Below are positions 15,101-24,949 of a stretch of DNA of 64,000 nt, one piece after another. A program made the translations under genes and the position numbers. The notes below the pieces were generated by a model that was not told the origin of the DNA, ran no database searches, and worked only from the letters and a program-made list of their open reading frames with translations. The DNA comes from Rhyzopertha dominica (Eukaryota > Arthropoda > Insecta > Coleoptera > Bostrichidae). Location of the stretch: assembly GCA_025024175.1 (NCBI GenBank), contig QCXZ01000137.1, positions 21,886,001 to 21,950,000 of the forward strand. The letters run 5' to 3'. How positions within the stretch are numbered: position 1 is the first letter of the stretch; each line of letters opens with the position of its first letter.

Positions 15101-18100
15101 TCAAAAGTAATTAATAAGTTGAAGCCATAAAAGGCAAAGACTTCTTTGAGACACCAAGAGTATACTTTTCTTATTAATTTTACAAAAAAAAATTATCTAC
15201 AAACTTTTTGTAAAAAATCTTTTAATGACTAATTTTATTAGGTGCTTTTCTCAATTTTCTTCCATTTTAGAGGTTTTATAGGATCCCAAATGAAGAATAG
15301 TCAAAATAGTCATTCTTGTATATGCAACACCCATATCAATATCTGTTTGTTTCAGGCCCCCTATTTTTTATATTATATGTACCCAACCATGGTTATATTT
15401 TCATGGCTTTGTAAGGCTACACTCAAATATTAGCAAAAAAAGTCATATTTGCTAAGTCACAAGAACTGAGCTGTTTTCTGAGATACACATTTAGTTTATC
15501 CACGCATATCATCCTTTTAGGGCACGATGTGCTTAGAAATGTTGAATTACTAACTGGCAGTGATAAATTAGTTCCTTTATAATTTATAGCATATCTTTTG
15601 TTTTAGTGAAATTTTTTGGTAAACAAATGTTTTATAGCTTATACCTTATTTATTAAAAAAATACATGAAGAAATTTAAGTTGAAAACGAATGCACAATTA
15701 ACAGTTATTGAAATATCATTAAATAATTCATGCTCTTATTTCAACATGGTGGTCCCCCAACATAATAAAGAAGTAAATTGGTTGTCTACCCAAAATGTTT
15801 AGCCAGACTCTTTTTTCCAATTACTTAAATATTCTGCTAATAAATAATTCAAGAATGTGCTTTCCTTACATGTTTCCTAAGTTGAAAATTGGTTATTCCA
15901 GGCCCAATCATATAGTTTAAAATTAAATTCTTACTTTCTAAACTATACCTACCTGATAGGCAATTTCATACAGACAACCTTCTTTACTACCTAAAAACAG
16001 TCTCCCATTAGAAGTACCACAGACAGTGGAGATAACAGCCCCGTCAGTAGGAATAGTAAACACAGGGTCAGCAATCAATTGAATTTCATCACTGGTAGCA
16101 TTAGCACCAGGAGTGAATGTGACTCCTAACACTATTACTTCCGCAGCAGTGACAAGAACCAACAGGTATCGTATGTAGCTATGAAAGACACCAGGTTTGG
16201 GCGTTATCATCCCAACACACAATATTGTATCATTCAATCCATCATAGTAAGCAACATCAGAATTTTCTTCGTAAGTCCATACATATATATCACTGTCGAT
16301 TGTAAGCCATGCTCTGTGTATTTCTGGAAACAAGCCCATCATGCAGTGGCACTGGACATCTAGACATTGTTAAGGAAGAATCAAATACAATTTTTTTAAG
16401 ATTCTGAAAAATAACATCAAATAAAATAAATAATTAAGGCATTGATAATAAAGCAAGGTAACCAACAGCCCAGATTTAGGTTTATCACCTGTTGTCCCCG
16501 GTATTGGGANTATCCCAATTTTACACCAAATTGTTCCAATATGTCCGGAATTTTAAACTAGCTGTAAGTGTGAAAATAAATTTGGAAGTTTATTTTCAAG
16601 GAGTAGCAGTGTGAGTAATACAATTCACTGTAGTAATTCCTGCAGTTACAATAATTATGAGCTAAATGTTGGATGCACCTGTGTGACGCTGTAGGACAAA
16701 GGACACTGCACAGCTGCATGTTTATTATTTGTTTTATTTTACTTCATACCTTGGATGTGAATGCAAATGTGATATTTGTTCCTAGTTCCTAAAGCAAAAT
16801 CATATATAACAAGGTGGACATAAAAAATTGTGGCACGCAAGTTTAGGGGCTGAACAGCAAAAAATTAACACTTAATAAGAAAATAACTATCTTCTAAATG
16901 TTTTTACTACATTTGTCTTTCATATTGAAAGCTCTTTGTAATGTGCCTTCATTTAAAAAATCAGGTTATACAAAACTTTGGCTTGGTGTAATGTTGTCAA
17001 ATAGGGATACTGCCCACGGTTGTTATATAGGCTGCATTTCTAAAAAAAACATCACTTGAAAACTACTGAATATTTAGAGGTAAATGATATTATAATAATA
17101 ATAAATGCAGAATAATAAATATCAGAATAGAAAAAATAAATACATATTATTTAGATGTAGAAATGGTTGCAATCAGAGCTGAGGGATCCGAGAATCTGTC
17201 AGCTCTGTTTCTTCTTGCAACCAAATATTCGAGGACAAAAATTTACAAACGAGCTGAATACTGAGTACCAGACACATGGAAAAAAAAATCAAGAAGTAAT
17301 TATTGCAAACAAATAAATAACTAAAGTATTAAATATTATATCATTCGAGGTCGCATTGACCACCAAGCAAAAGCTCATGAATAGTGTGCAGTAAAGTTTA
17401 TATACGGCAATGTAGGCAACCCCAATGTTTGGTGTACAAACAAACGCTGCTTAGTCAATAGTTTCTTATGGGAAATAGAATTAGTAGTTAGGTATTTTTA
17501 ATATATTGCGGCTGCAAAAGCGATATCAACCGCGATATTGTTATAAAATACTGCAAAATATGTTTAATTAATCTGGATAACAGAAACAGTCTTTGTATTC
17601 AGTAGGATAGCATAAACTAGAAAAAAAGCGTGTACCTACCAATCCAGTGTTTGGCGCTATTATTTTCCATTTTCAGTCATTGGTCTTGTAATGCTAAAAA
17701 TTCACACTTAAATAAATATAGGATACTATATGTGGTGATTGTGTAATATACCTACTACCTATTCCTGTTTTAACGTCTATATCGCATATGTTAAACTGTT
17801 GTTTTTGACATGCATTTTAGTATGTATGACTTTCGAATAAGTAATTACTAGGTTTGAACGGGTAAACAAAGTACAGAAGGTTTTTGCAGTCGCTAATTTT
17901 GAGTTTAATTTTAACTATACCTACTTATGAAAAAGAATCTCACGTTATTTTTGTATGCATTGAAACCAATAAAAACTTTTCAAACAATAAATAAAACAAA
18001 AATAAACTGCATATGGAAATAAACAACTATTAAAAATGCGTTGCATTTTCTCCTTATATGTCTGTTGTATGTGCCATTATTTTTAGAAGGCTACAACCGC

Positions 18101-19239
18101 TTAAATGGCGAAAAAAATATATTAGAATTGCTTGTGTCATTTAAAACCCCATATGATTCCGTGCTTACTGTAGCCTGTGTTTGTACACCAGACATCGGGG
18201 TTGCCTACATCTGGTCATGTGATGGACATGCCCTATTGTACTGATGTAAGAAATTTATAATTATTATTATAATATCTACATATTTAAGGCTGGGATCCTG
18301 GAGATACAGAAAGATTTTTACAAAACAATACAACCTAAGAAGTATTGAATATTTAGAGATCAATGTACCGTTGTCTGAATATTAATATTCAGACAACGTA
18401 TGTACTTACTTAATATCTGTTTGTTAAAATAATAGCTATTTGTGAAGACTACCTTTCATATTATTTTTGGCATACACTTCTACAAATTTTGGTTATTGCA
18501 TTTAGTTCATAAACAAAACAGCTTACATGAAAATGTCGATTGCGAGCTTTTGAATGAGACCATTTTCAAACATATCGGTATAGTAATTATTGAGTGATAA
18601 AATAATTGTGGTTCTCATTCTATCGCTATCTCGAATGGATTATTACTCTCTCTGCAAGATACCAGCCTTAAATGGTTTACATAAAAGCCACACACTTAAT
18701 GAATTTTTTTCTGGCACTCGGTAAAAAAACATCTAAATCTGCCTGAAAAACACCCTCGCATTAGATAACCGGACGTAATGGAGCATGTGACAAAAACTAA
18801 ACACAACTGCAAAAAACAAATTTCAGAATTCAGATTCGTTTAGGTCATTTTCCAGGGGTGTACAAATTTCAGCTTGTTTGGAGATGAGACACTATACTGT
18901 ACATACTTACTGTTACAATAAATTCTTTAAAAGGATACGACTAAAGTGTTCTTTTATCTCAGGGGGCAATGCAACTTTATTATAAGTCTTTATTTGCGTT
19001 AAATGGCTCAGTTGTAATGGTAAACCCGTTAAGCTGGGATAGTCTGTATCAACAAGACCACTCGCAGATGGTCCAACTTGGGGATTTATATTGAGAACTT
19101 CTATAAGTGAAGGTGCACAAGTATCGCTATTCAAAGACCTATCTACGTTTCTGGCTGCGATTTCCATGTTCTGCAGAGTATTTCTACCGTCCACACTTTG
19201 ATGTACAGTTGCCGATTGATTCATGCCTGTTATTACCAT
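1..19239 (-). CDS. Nup155: Nup155/Nup154 nucleoporin, 12 exons, 3' end outside window
   Basis: Large scaffold nucleoporin of the nuclear pore inner ring; in the family it contacts Nup35/Nup53 and the membrane-anchored nucleoporins. Exons in transcription order: 19239-18939, 16359-15953, 13292-13021, 12745-12352, 7737-7374, 7321-7026, 6158-5631, 3206-2932, 2877-2739, 2582-2323, 2271-2031, 106-1. All junctions are GT-AG and phases join without a break: 3583 nt, about 1194 residues. Residues ~100-560 are the N-terminal propeller, with the family signature [16 protein letters not shown] (exon 2) and [17 protein letters not shown] (exon 3). The rest is the alpha-solenoid, with [14 protein letters not shown] text (here [12 protein letters not shown]) and [15 protein letters not shown] at the window edge. 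Vertebrate Nup155 is about 1390 residues, so roughly 190 are missing off the left edge. No frameshift or stop was found. The start at 19239 is the first in-frame ATG of exon 1. Confidence 0.95.
1040..1845. repeat. Foldback element in Nup155 intron 11
   Basis: Long imperfect inverted repeat. 1068-1310 (ctatagccaacttttgaa ... tttactaattttg) is matched in reverse complement by about 1615-1835. The arms are about 200-250 bp with mismatches and small indels, around a ~300-bp AT-rich centre with no ORF. A non-autonomous foldback or MITE-like element; the superfamily and exact ends are not clear. Confidence 0.6.
2031..2271 (-). CDS. Nup155: Nup155 exon 11
   Basis: Residues ~1079-1159, [19 protein letters not shown] to SNLFDITQ. 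Acceptor tatag, donor gtaagt, ends in phase 0. Confidence 0.92.
2323..2582 (-). CDS. Nup155: Nup155 exon 10
   Basis: Residues ~993-1078, [19 protein letters not shown] through [16 protein letters not shown] to ASKP. Strongly conserved solenoid block. Confidence 0.93.
2739..2877 (-). CDS. Nup155: Nup155 exon 9
   Basis: Residues ~946-992, [19 protein letters not shown] followed by a polar P/S/Q linker and ADDANLL. Acceptor ttcag, donor gtaagt, ends in phase 0. Confidence 0.9.
2932..3206 (-). CDS. Nup155: Nup155 exon 8
   Basis: Residues ~855-945, starting [20 protein letters not shown] and running to QAYLRR. Acceptor ttcag, donor gtatg. Confidence 0.92.
3599..5095 (+). mobile_element. Decayed Tc1/mariner-type transposon, copy 1
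   Basis: In Nup155 intron 7. Translation across frames shows [19 protein letters not shown] and [14 protein letters not shown], typical of the catalytic domain of an insect Tc1/mariner-type transposase. Multiple stops and frameshifts make it a relic. The left end (gttattcaaaa.catggaata) resembles sequence inside the TTAA elements below. The right end (about 4800-5085) matches 40380-40620, so it is one family. Confidence 0.6.
5631..6158 (-). CDS. Nup155: Nup155 exon 7
   Basis: Residues ~679-854, the longest exon. Alpha-solenoid text including [20 protein letters not shown] and ending SEDAAYSK. Acceptor tttcag, donor gtaagt. Confidence 0.94.
7026..7321 (-). CDS. Nup155: Nup155 exon 6
   Basis: Residues ~580-678, including [20 protein letters not shown] and ending DGKKFF in phase 0. 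A proline-, serine- and asparagine-rich linker precedes the solenoid helices. Confidence 0.92.
7374..7737 (-). CDS. Nup155: Nup155 exon 5
   Basis: Residues ~459-579, starting [18 protein letters not shown] and ending QINP. Spans the propeller-to-solenoid transition. The 4.6-kb intron before it holds a nested pair of transposons. Confidence 0.92.
8126..10228 (-). mobile_element. Mariner-like transposon, split by a TTAA element
   Basis: In Nup155 intron 4. Terminal inverted repeats of about 23-25 bp: 8126-8148 (agagggtcatgtcagaattc...) against the reverse complement of 10206-10228, differing at five positions over 25 when the flanking TA is included. TA is duplicated at 8124-8125 and 10229-10230. 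Minus-strand coding remnants: an N-terminal part near 10050 ([17 protein letters not shown]), DNARTHKA and a [21 protein letters not shown] block at 9280-9420, and a C-terminal part at 8205-8340 ending LQGDYIEGL. Frameshifts upstream make it a pseudogene. Confidence 0.82.
8340..9273 (+). mobile_element. Non-autonomous TTAA-inserted element, copy 1
   Basis: 926-bp element bounded by TTAA on both sides (8340-8343 and 9270-9273), with inverted ends GAGGGGC(G/A)TTTAC. It sits inside the mariner transposase remnant. Skipping from the first TTAA to the second makes the mariner frame read straight through, so this is a real insertion with a TTAA target duplication, as piggyBac-like transposases produce. 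No transposase inside. A 71-aa ORF on the minus strand (8570-8785) is shared with the other copies. Confidence 0.85.
11280..12106. mobile_element. MITE with CTTCCACATCCAA ends
   Basis: In Nup155 intron 4. The ends cttccacatccaa (11280) and its inverted copy (ending 12106) face each other, each flanked by TA. The 827-bp interior is AT-rich, non-coding, and full of cgaaaattatt- and aaatttcaa-like text. Compatible with a TA-inserting Tc1/mariner-class MITE. Confidence 0.55.
12352..12745 (-). CDS. Nup155: Nup155 exon 4
   Basis: Residues ~327-458, including [17 protein letters not shown], a conserved Nup155 propeller segment. Acceptor gtag, donor gtaagt, ending ALAFTE in phase 0. Confidence 0.92.
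13021..13292 (-). CDS. Nup155: Nup155 exon 3
   Basis: Residues ~237-326, starting [16 protein letters not shown] and ending NTVK across the junction. Acceptor ccag, donor gtaagt. Propeller blades with the [11 protein letters not shown] motif. Confidence 0.92.
14162..14487. mobile_element. Foldback MITE in Nup155 intron 2-3
   Basis: 326-bp element with near-full-length inverted arms. gatttagtatctctgtaaag at 14162 pairs with 14468-14487, and ggcataaccttgg with surrounding ~80 bp pairs with about 14375-14455. One arm carries a small extra loop, so the two are not identical. No transposase coding. Confidence 0.6.
15953..16359 (-). CDS. Nup155: Nup155 exon 2 (propeller start)
   Basis: Residues ~101-236. 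Contains [18 protein letters not shown] and the stretch ending [11 protein letters not shown], both diagnostic for the Nup155 beta-propeller. Acceptor tctag, donor gtaggt. Confidence 0.93.
17411..18209. mobile_element. Inverted-repeat element in Nup155 intron 1
   Basis: 31-bp inverted arms at 17411-17441 and 18179-18209 differ at only two positions (core tgtaggcaacccc). The arms probably extend a little further with more mismatches. The interior has no recognisable coding. A non-autonomous transposon is the simplest reading; no target duplication was identified. Confidence 0.5.
18369..18398. repeat. Perfect 30-bp palindrome
   Basis: cgttgtctgaatatt is followed at once by its exact reverse complement, with no spacer, in Nup155 intron 1. 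It may be the collapsed ends of an inverted-repeat element or a cruciform-forming site. Confidence 0.75.
18939..19239 (-). CDS. Nup155: Nup155 exon 1 (start codon)
   Basis: Codes residues 1-100, ending [10 protein letters not shown] plus one base of the next codon. The donor is gtatcc. The reading frame runs on past it to a stop, so the donor is fixed by homology: joining to 16359 recreates the conserved [13 protein letters not shown] block. The first ~60 residues are low-conservation leader. Confidence 0.88.
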
Positions 19240-19263
19240 ACTGTTTATATTTGCATAGGTTTT

Positions 19264-19440
19264 ACTCTAGAAATTAGCAAATTCTGCTTTATTAAAGCAT
19301 ATTAAATTATATGCAATTTAAGCTCACCTGCAATCACTACAAAACAGAAAAAAGAAAATAATGCTTTTACGCCAATCTGAACTTAACCTCTAAATTCCTT
19401 ACCGCTTTTAAAATTTAAACGTACGCTACACAGGGTTGCC
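19264..19440 (-). promoter_or_regulatory. Possible 5'-UTR intron and upstream exon of Nup155
   Basis: On the minus strand a consensus donor (cag|gtgagc) ends at 19328, and acceptor-like tttctag lies at 19267, 28 bases before the start codon. This would give a ~60-bp 5'-UTR intron. That length is short but seen in insects. No core promoter motif is convincing. Confidence 0.22.
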
Positions 19441-20902
19441 ACTTGCCACTTGCTCAAGTGTGCAGGTCCGTACTTGGCCCTCTTTTTATTATTCTTTATC
19501 CATAACCTTGCCGTAACTGTCCGTAACATTAACATAATATATGTTTAGTAGGTGTTAAGTATAATTAGATATAGACATAAGAAGTATAATTATATATTAC
19601 ATTGGATTATTAATACACTCTGTATAAAACCATGTTCTGTAGTAATTACACAGTTAAGTTAAACAGTTTAAGGGGTATATAGATAGGTACCTATCTACCT
19701 ACCAAAAGTACGGCTGTGTTTTAAGCATTTTTGATTACAAATTACGTCTTTAAAAAGCCTAAGATCAAATATCTTCTCGGACCATTTTTTTTGCAGAGAT
19801 TGTCCTACCTTTTCTACGATGTCAAATTTTTCGTGAATAACTGATACTTAATTTACGTACCAAAGGCATTATAAACACCGAACTCTATAAAATATGGAAC
19901 ATCAGAGGTCTCTTAAATCTATTTCTAATTGAAATCTGCGCCGTTTCTTGAGGCGCTTACGCCATCTATTATTCGAGAACAGTCAATGTCATTTGCGATG
20001 CCAGGTGTCAGTTATCAAGTTGTTTTTTAGGTTAAGTTTACACACAGAAATCTTATTTTTTTCAAATGTTATTAAAGTGGCAATTTTCTGCAGCTAGCAT
20101 AGGAGCCAAAGTGTCAAATTATATCTTAGCAACAATGACACTCACTTTTGCTGCATATACGCAGCAAAAATCATTTGCAGCCACGGCGGCAAATATTAAG
20201 GAAACTTGATTAAAATTATGAAGTTTTATTAACGTTATTAAAAGTTCAGGGGGCGTGCATTCGATGTCTGACATGGCGAAAACTGCAAAATGATTAGTTC
20301 CAATGGGAAATATTTTTAGAATATTCGGTAAAACTTACAAAATGCAGCCAGGTTTTGAGACACATCAAATTATTTTTCTGGTTGTTTACATTTCGTCACT
20401 AGAGAAACCTTTCCCAGAGCAAACTAAAATAATCACTGAAGCACGATATGCAAATTTAAAATTACTCAAATTTTTAATTAGTGCTAGATTCTTTGTCGAC
20501 GTTTTAAAAAAAATAGCATATGTTATTTGGAGCTAAAGTGACTTTATGTAGCGCGGCTGGACCTATCTGCCTCGCAAGCTCGGCAGTTAAACTCCAGCCT
20601 TGCTACATAAAAGTTCACTTTATCTCTTCATAACATAATATACTATTATTACATAGAAAGCTTATATATAAGACCTGCGCGTGAAAAATATAAGCCAATA
20701 CGCATGCGAAAGAAGCAGCGGGTTTGCGGCGTATGCTCAAAACGTACAATGGGGTATAAGACACTTTTCTGGAAAAATATGTTTTGTGAAGCTAAAGGTA
20801 TGCTAATGCTAATTCCAAAATATTTCTTGCGTGTGTGGAGTTTTAATGCCCTAAAAAAATTATTGTAAATTGGCGGGAGACAACGCCCCTTTTTAAACGC
20901 GG

Positions 20903-20935
20903 CCAGTACATACGTCATCATGACGTATGTACTGG
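20903..20935. repeat. 33-bp palindrome with paired TGACGT sites
   Basis: Two exact 16-bp arms, ccagtacatacgtcat and its complement, are separated by one base (20919). Each arm includes an ACGTCA/TGACGT core, the half site of CREB/ATF-type bZIP factors. It could equally be a transposon remnant. Confidence 0.75.
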
Positions 20936-21559
20936 TCGAACGTTTGACAACAGAGAAAGGCAATCAGCTGACGGACATGCCCGCAACCAATGACAAATGA
21001 CAGCATGACAGTGAAAAACGAAAGTGCACGTGTTTGTGTTTGGTTATGTATAGTACTCGCAGATTTTGCTATTTGTTATTTGATGTGATCAATACGCGAT
21101 AAGCTGCTCGAATCAGTCTTTATGCTTCCTGATGATATTTTGCCTACAAACTGAGAAATGGTATTCATACACCCAGTTTTCGACAACTCTAAAGTACCCA
21201 TTAGTTTAGGTTATGTTTACATAAACATATGATCATGTAAATAAACTTGGCAAGGACATACAATGATGCCAAGTGTGCAACAGACTGAATACGATTGGCT
21301 GGAAAGAAGCGCGAATTCGGCAAGTCATTGAAACCAGGACGAACAGACCCTTCAGATTTGTAATTGCTATAAACTATTCGTATGTAATTTTTTTAAATAA
21401 CTGATGGTTGTATTAGGATAGTAGAACAAAATAGAAACATTGTAAGTGATTGTCTTGTTCAGTTTCAATAGTTGTCGTATACCCCATTTTAAGACGTCGA
21501 AAAGGTTTGTCTTTGTGTCTCATCTCTCTCTGTCCCTGTCAGCACCGTGCAGTATTGCC

Positions 21560-21745
21560 ATCCATACCATAATTATGGTATATATACCATAATGGTATGA
21601 CAAATACGATATACCATAATAAACTATTATGGTATCCACATTCAGTTTTTTTCTATAACACAAAAATTAAATAAATAAATAAATATTAAAACATAATTTG
21701 TGCCAAAATACCATAATATTTTGAAGTTGATACCATAATTTATGA
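21560..21745. repeat. Cluster of ATTATGGTA palindromic motifs
   Basis: Six or so copies of taccataat or its complement lie within ~190 bp. They include a perfect 16-bp palindrome at 21565-21580 and an 11-bp-arm hairpin near 21611-21635. Origin unknown. Confidence 0.5.
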
Positions 21746-22314
21746 AGCAAGGCCTGGCAACACTGGCACCCTGTCAGTATGTTACTTAGGCCAGAGAAAA
21801 CGTCCAACGAACTGTCAAAAGGAAATCCAACATTGCCGTTGTGGGCAACCCTATGTTTTAATCTCATTATAGCAAACAGCCACGCTTCGTGTTTTTGTAA
21901 AGTTGTGACTTCTTTTTGTCCTTTTTAAGATATTATTGGTGTTTCTTTTAAACGAAAATGCGTTACGCGCCTCTTGCTTGGCTATGGCAGTCAGTATCAC
22001 AGAGATGACGTATGGATAGCTGCAATTAAGAGAGTAGAGGTGTGCAGTTCGTGAACGAACGAATGATGTGTACTATTCAGCTGCGCTATATGGAACGATC
22101 TAGTTCGTCAGAATAAATAAAAATAGGTAAAAAAACTTTTTAAGTTAAACGGTTTTATGTTAAACATACATTGCAATGTTTAAGATAAATGTACTAAAAA
22201 CCAAAAAATAATAAAATAGATACAGTCGTGGAAATTATAAACATATGCATAGACTAGACCCATCCTTGTAATGGGACGACTAAAAGTACGCAGACTCGAA
22301 AAGCAAGCATTTGA

Positions 22315-22975
22315 TTGGCTTCAAGCTTCTCCTTGTCCAAAAAGCGTTTGCTGGTTGGCGCCAGGCGGCAGCTGTCTCTCTTTATCCCTCTTCTAGTTTG
22401 CCATTCCCATTCTGTAAAAGCGGTATGCAATGATAGAATATCATCTTCTTCCTCTCTAGGGGGGAAGAGGGTTTGGGGTGGTCGTGTTTCTGATAAACAA
22501 ATTGTCGAAGGCAGTTTCTTTTTAAATTTTATTAATCCTGGAGATATTGTTTTGGCTGATAGACGATTTTTGATAAAAGAGACTTTGCGGGTTCTAGAAG
22601 CAAAGCTATTAATTCCTACCTTTACGAAGGACAAAAACCATCTCCATCCTTTAGATGTTCAGGCAACTAGACAAATAGTCCACATGAGAATACATGTTGA
22701 ACAGGTTATTGATATACTCAAAAATAAATATAATATTTTTAGAAACTATTCCGATAAGCATGATTAGAAAAGGAAATGTCCCGAAAATGCAAACATGCAA
22801 AATTGTGACAGTATGTTGTGCATTAGTTAATATTTCGTTCCACTCTAGTTTGTTGCAAGAAGTGTATAATAAATACTCTAGAACCAAAAAAATGTATTTA
22901 GTTTCTAAACTTATTCTTTTTTTGTTTAAAATAAATATCGCATGTGTCATAATAAGTGAAACATTTGGTAATTAA
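22315..22975 (+). pseudogene. DDE transposase relic, ISL2EU/Harbinger-like (DDE_Tnp_4)
   Basis: From about 22430 the frame reads SDKQIVEGSFFLNFINPGD, then IVLADRRFLI, and MRIHVEQVIDILKNKY. These are the second aspartate and final glutamate regions of the DDE_Tnp_4 endonuclease domain used by ISL2EU/IS4EU and PIF/Harbinger-type elements. A frameshift near 22740 moves the C-terminal part (CKIVTVCCALVNISFHSSL) into another frame. The N-terminal half, including the first aspartate, is absent or unrecognisable, so this is a truncated relic. The element's ends were not found. Confidence 0.75.
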
Positions 22976-23219
22976 TTAACCCTTTATTCATACCAATACA
23001 ACATTAAATTTCTTATATGCCAATAAAAATAAAATCAAAATCTAGGTAACAACTAATGCCAATGCAAAACAAAAATTTCTGTACATAATAAATTAAATAA
23101 AATGATCTATGAATAAGTTGTGAATGGGCTACTTGCACTAATTTTATTTTTGGATAAATCTGGCAAAATTCAATAGTCATTATTAAGTTTATTTCACACA
23201 TTCAAACTGACGCCCAAGA

Positions 23220-24400
23220 AACCGTTTTGACGCCGAGTACTTACGTCATCACCGTATCGCTCATTACGTAACCGTCCGACCGTCCGCCCTCCGAAAGGCC
23301 CGTTCCGCAGCTCAACGAAAAAGACGTTACAAGATTATAATAATTATTAGCAGGCATTATAAGCGGGCGTTATGATATCATAACGCCAGCTTCTAATGCC
23401 CCCGGTTGTTATGGATATTGTTAAACATAGAATGTTGTGGTGGAGGCGCCCATTCGATCCCGAGGTACCCAGTGCTACATTGTGGTGAAGGCTTCGTTTT
23501 GATCCTAAGGTACCCGGCGCCTTCACCACAATGTCGCACCCTGGGGTTTAAGGTGCGCGCTGTTTGCGTTGTCGAACACTAGAACCTGAAACTGAACTTG
23601 GGACAAAGCCAGGAGTGTATGACTTAGGTCGTTTTAACATAAACATCAATTAACAACATAAAACTAAATCTGTAAACAAATACATGTACATAAAGTAAGT
23701 AATAAAAGATTGATAAAGACAAGAGTGTTTGAGCAACTTACATTGTTCTTGAGGGTCAGCTTCTGCCGGGAGTCTTCGAGAGTCTAAGTATTAGACTGCT
23801 TTCTGATTGATTATTTTCACTATTTATACTAGAATAAGCGCATACGTCACATAGATCGTACGACGCGTAAACTGCAGAAATAGCGCATAATCTGCTGTTC
23901 ACGGGAAGTGCATTGAACATACTGATGTTAACAGGTAACAATGAAGTGAATTTAGAATTATAGTTGAATTGAATACAAATAAATTTGGAAAATATTCTCT
24001 GTTTGACAATATGTTTGCGTGTTTGATCACCAAGGTATAGATTGATAATAGTTGAGTAGAAAATAAAAATTACTCCTATTAAACTCTCTTTAAATTGCAG
24101 TCACTTTAACCCGCATTTTCTAAATATTTCTCTAATTAACTGATAATAGCGTTCGGCATCGTACAAAACTCTAGCAATGTCTAATAATTTACAAAGATTC
24201 CTATTTAATTTTTGTGACAAAATATATAGCAGCGACTTCGTTCGAGCGCTAGACTAGTGCCCTTGTCTCAACGTTCTTTCTCCGGCTCCGTTCAGCTTTA
24301 TCCTAAAATTATTCAAAATAATATCAAATATAATATTACACTAAATTTCATAATCAAAAATTATATAAAAAAAGACAACTACAAAATTCATTAGTACAAA
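23220..24400. other. Retroelement-like flank with hairpin and tandem units
   Basis: No gene. A GC-richer block (23220-23600) has two diverged ~50-bp tandem units, each with a gatcc..aggtaccc core. It also has an exact 16-bp inverted repeat: acattgtggtgaaggc at 23477-23492 and its complement at 23519-23534. It precedes a BEL/Pao integrase fragment, so it may be LTR or leader sequence, but I could not define LTR ends. Confidence 0.35.
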
Positions 24401-24408
24401 ACAACAAA

Positions 24409-24890
24409 ATGTTGAATAAAAGGCACACTGTTCAGCAAATCGTGGGCATTATGAGAGAAACGGGTTTATTAGACTGGTGTTTTATTCCTCCCGCCTCGCC
24501 GCATTGGGACGGCTTGTGGGAAAGCGGCATCTGGTCCAAATACAGGCTCTTGCGATTTGTAAATTCTCGCCCGTCATATGTTTTGAGCTTTAATCCAAAT
24601 GATTTAGGCGCCTTAACTCTCGCACATTTGTTCATAGGGTAAAGCTTAATTTCAATTCCTGAAAAAGACTTTACCGGTAGGTACCAATATTGATCGCTTA
24701 TTCGCTTATCACTAAGACGCCAAAGGTTGTACGTGTTAAAAGATGGTGTAAAGTCAGGCGACATTGTATTAGAAAAAGTGTGTCTGAGAGAGATGCCATA
24801 TGTAATGAAATGGCGTAAAACGTGTTCCTCAAATAACATTCAGAATTTGGCACCAGTTGAATACACGTACTATGAAGTAAGTCGCTAATA
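24409..24890 (+). pseudogene. BEL/Pao retrotransposon integrase fragment
   Basis: CFIPPASPHWDGLWESGI and, after a small disruption, FNPNDLGALTLAHLFIG match the end of the BEL/Pao integrase core and the following conserved LTP-H-LIG-type motif. A stop at 24640 and further frameshifts break the tail. Only the integrase C-terminal region is present; no reverse transcriptase was seen. The neighbouring Ty3/gypsy fragments lie on the other strand, so this is a separate insertion. Confidence 0.7.
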
Positions 24891-24949
24891 GCCACCTGCT
24901 AAAGTTCTAGTTGATTCGGCACTAGGCTCTGGCCACTGATGCCCTGTAT

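Larger units (their letters stand above)
19441..21960. other. Intergenic DNA upstream of Nup155
   Basis: No gene is supported; the ORFs here are short and unlike known proteins. It contains an imperfect hairpin at about 20534-20625 (tttatgtagc...gctggac facing tccagc...gctacataaa), a palindrome at 20903-20935, and a cluster of taccataat/attatggta motifs at 21560-21740. Confidence 0.6.

Noticed and set aside
22254..22634. 126-aa minus-strand ORF
   Set aside because: Shadow of the transposase relic on the plus strand, which has recognisable motifs.
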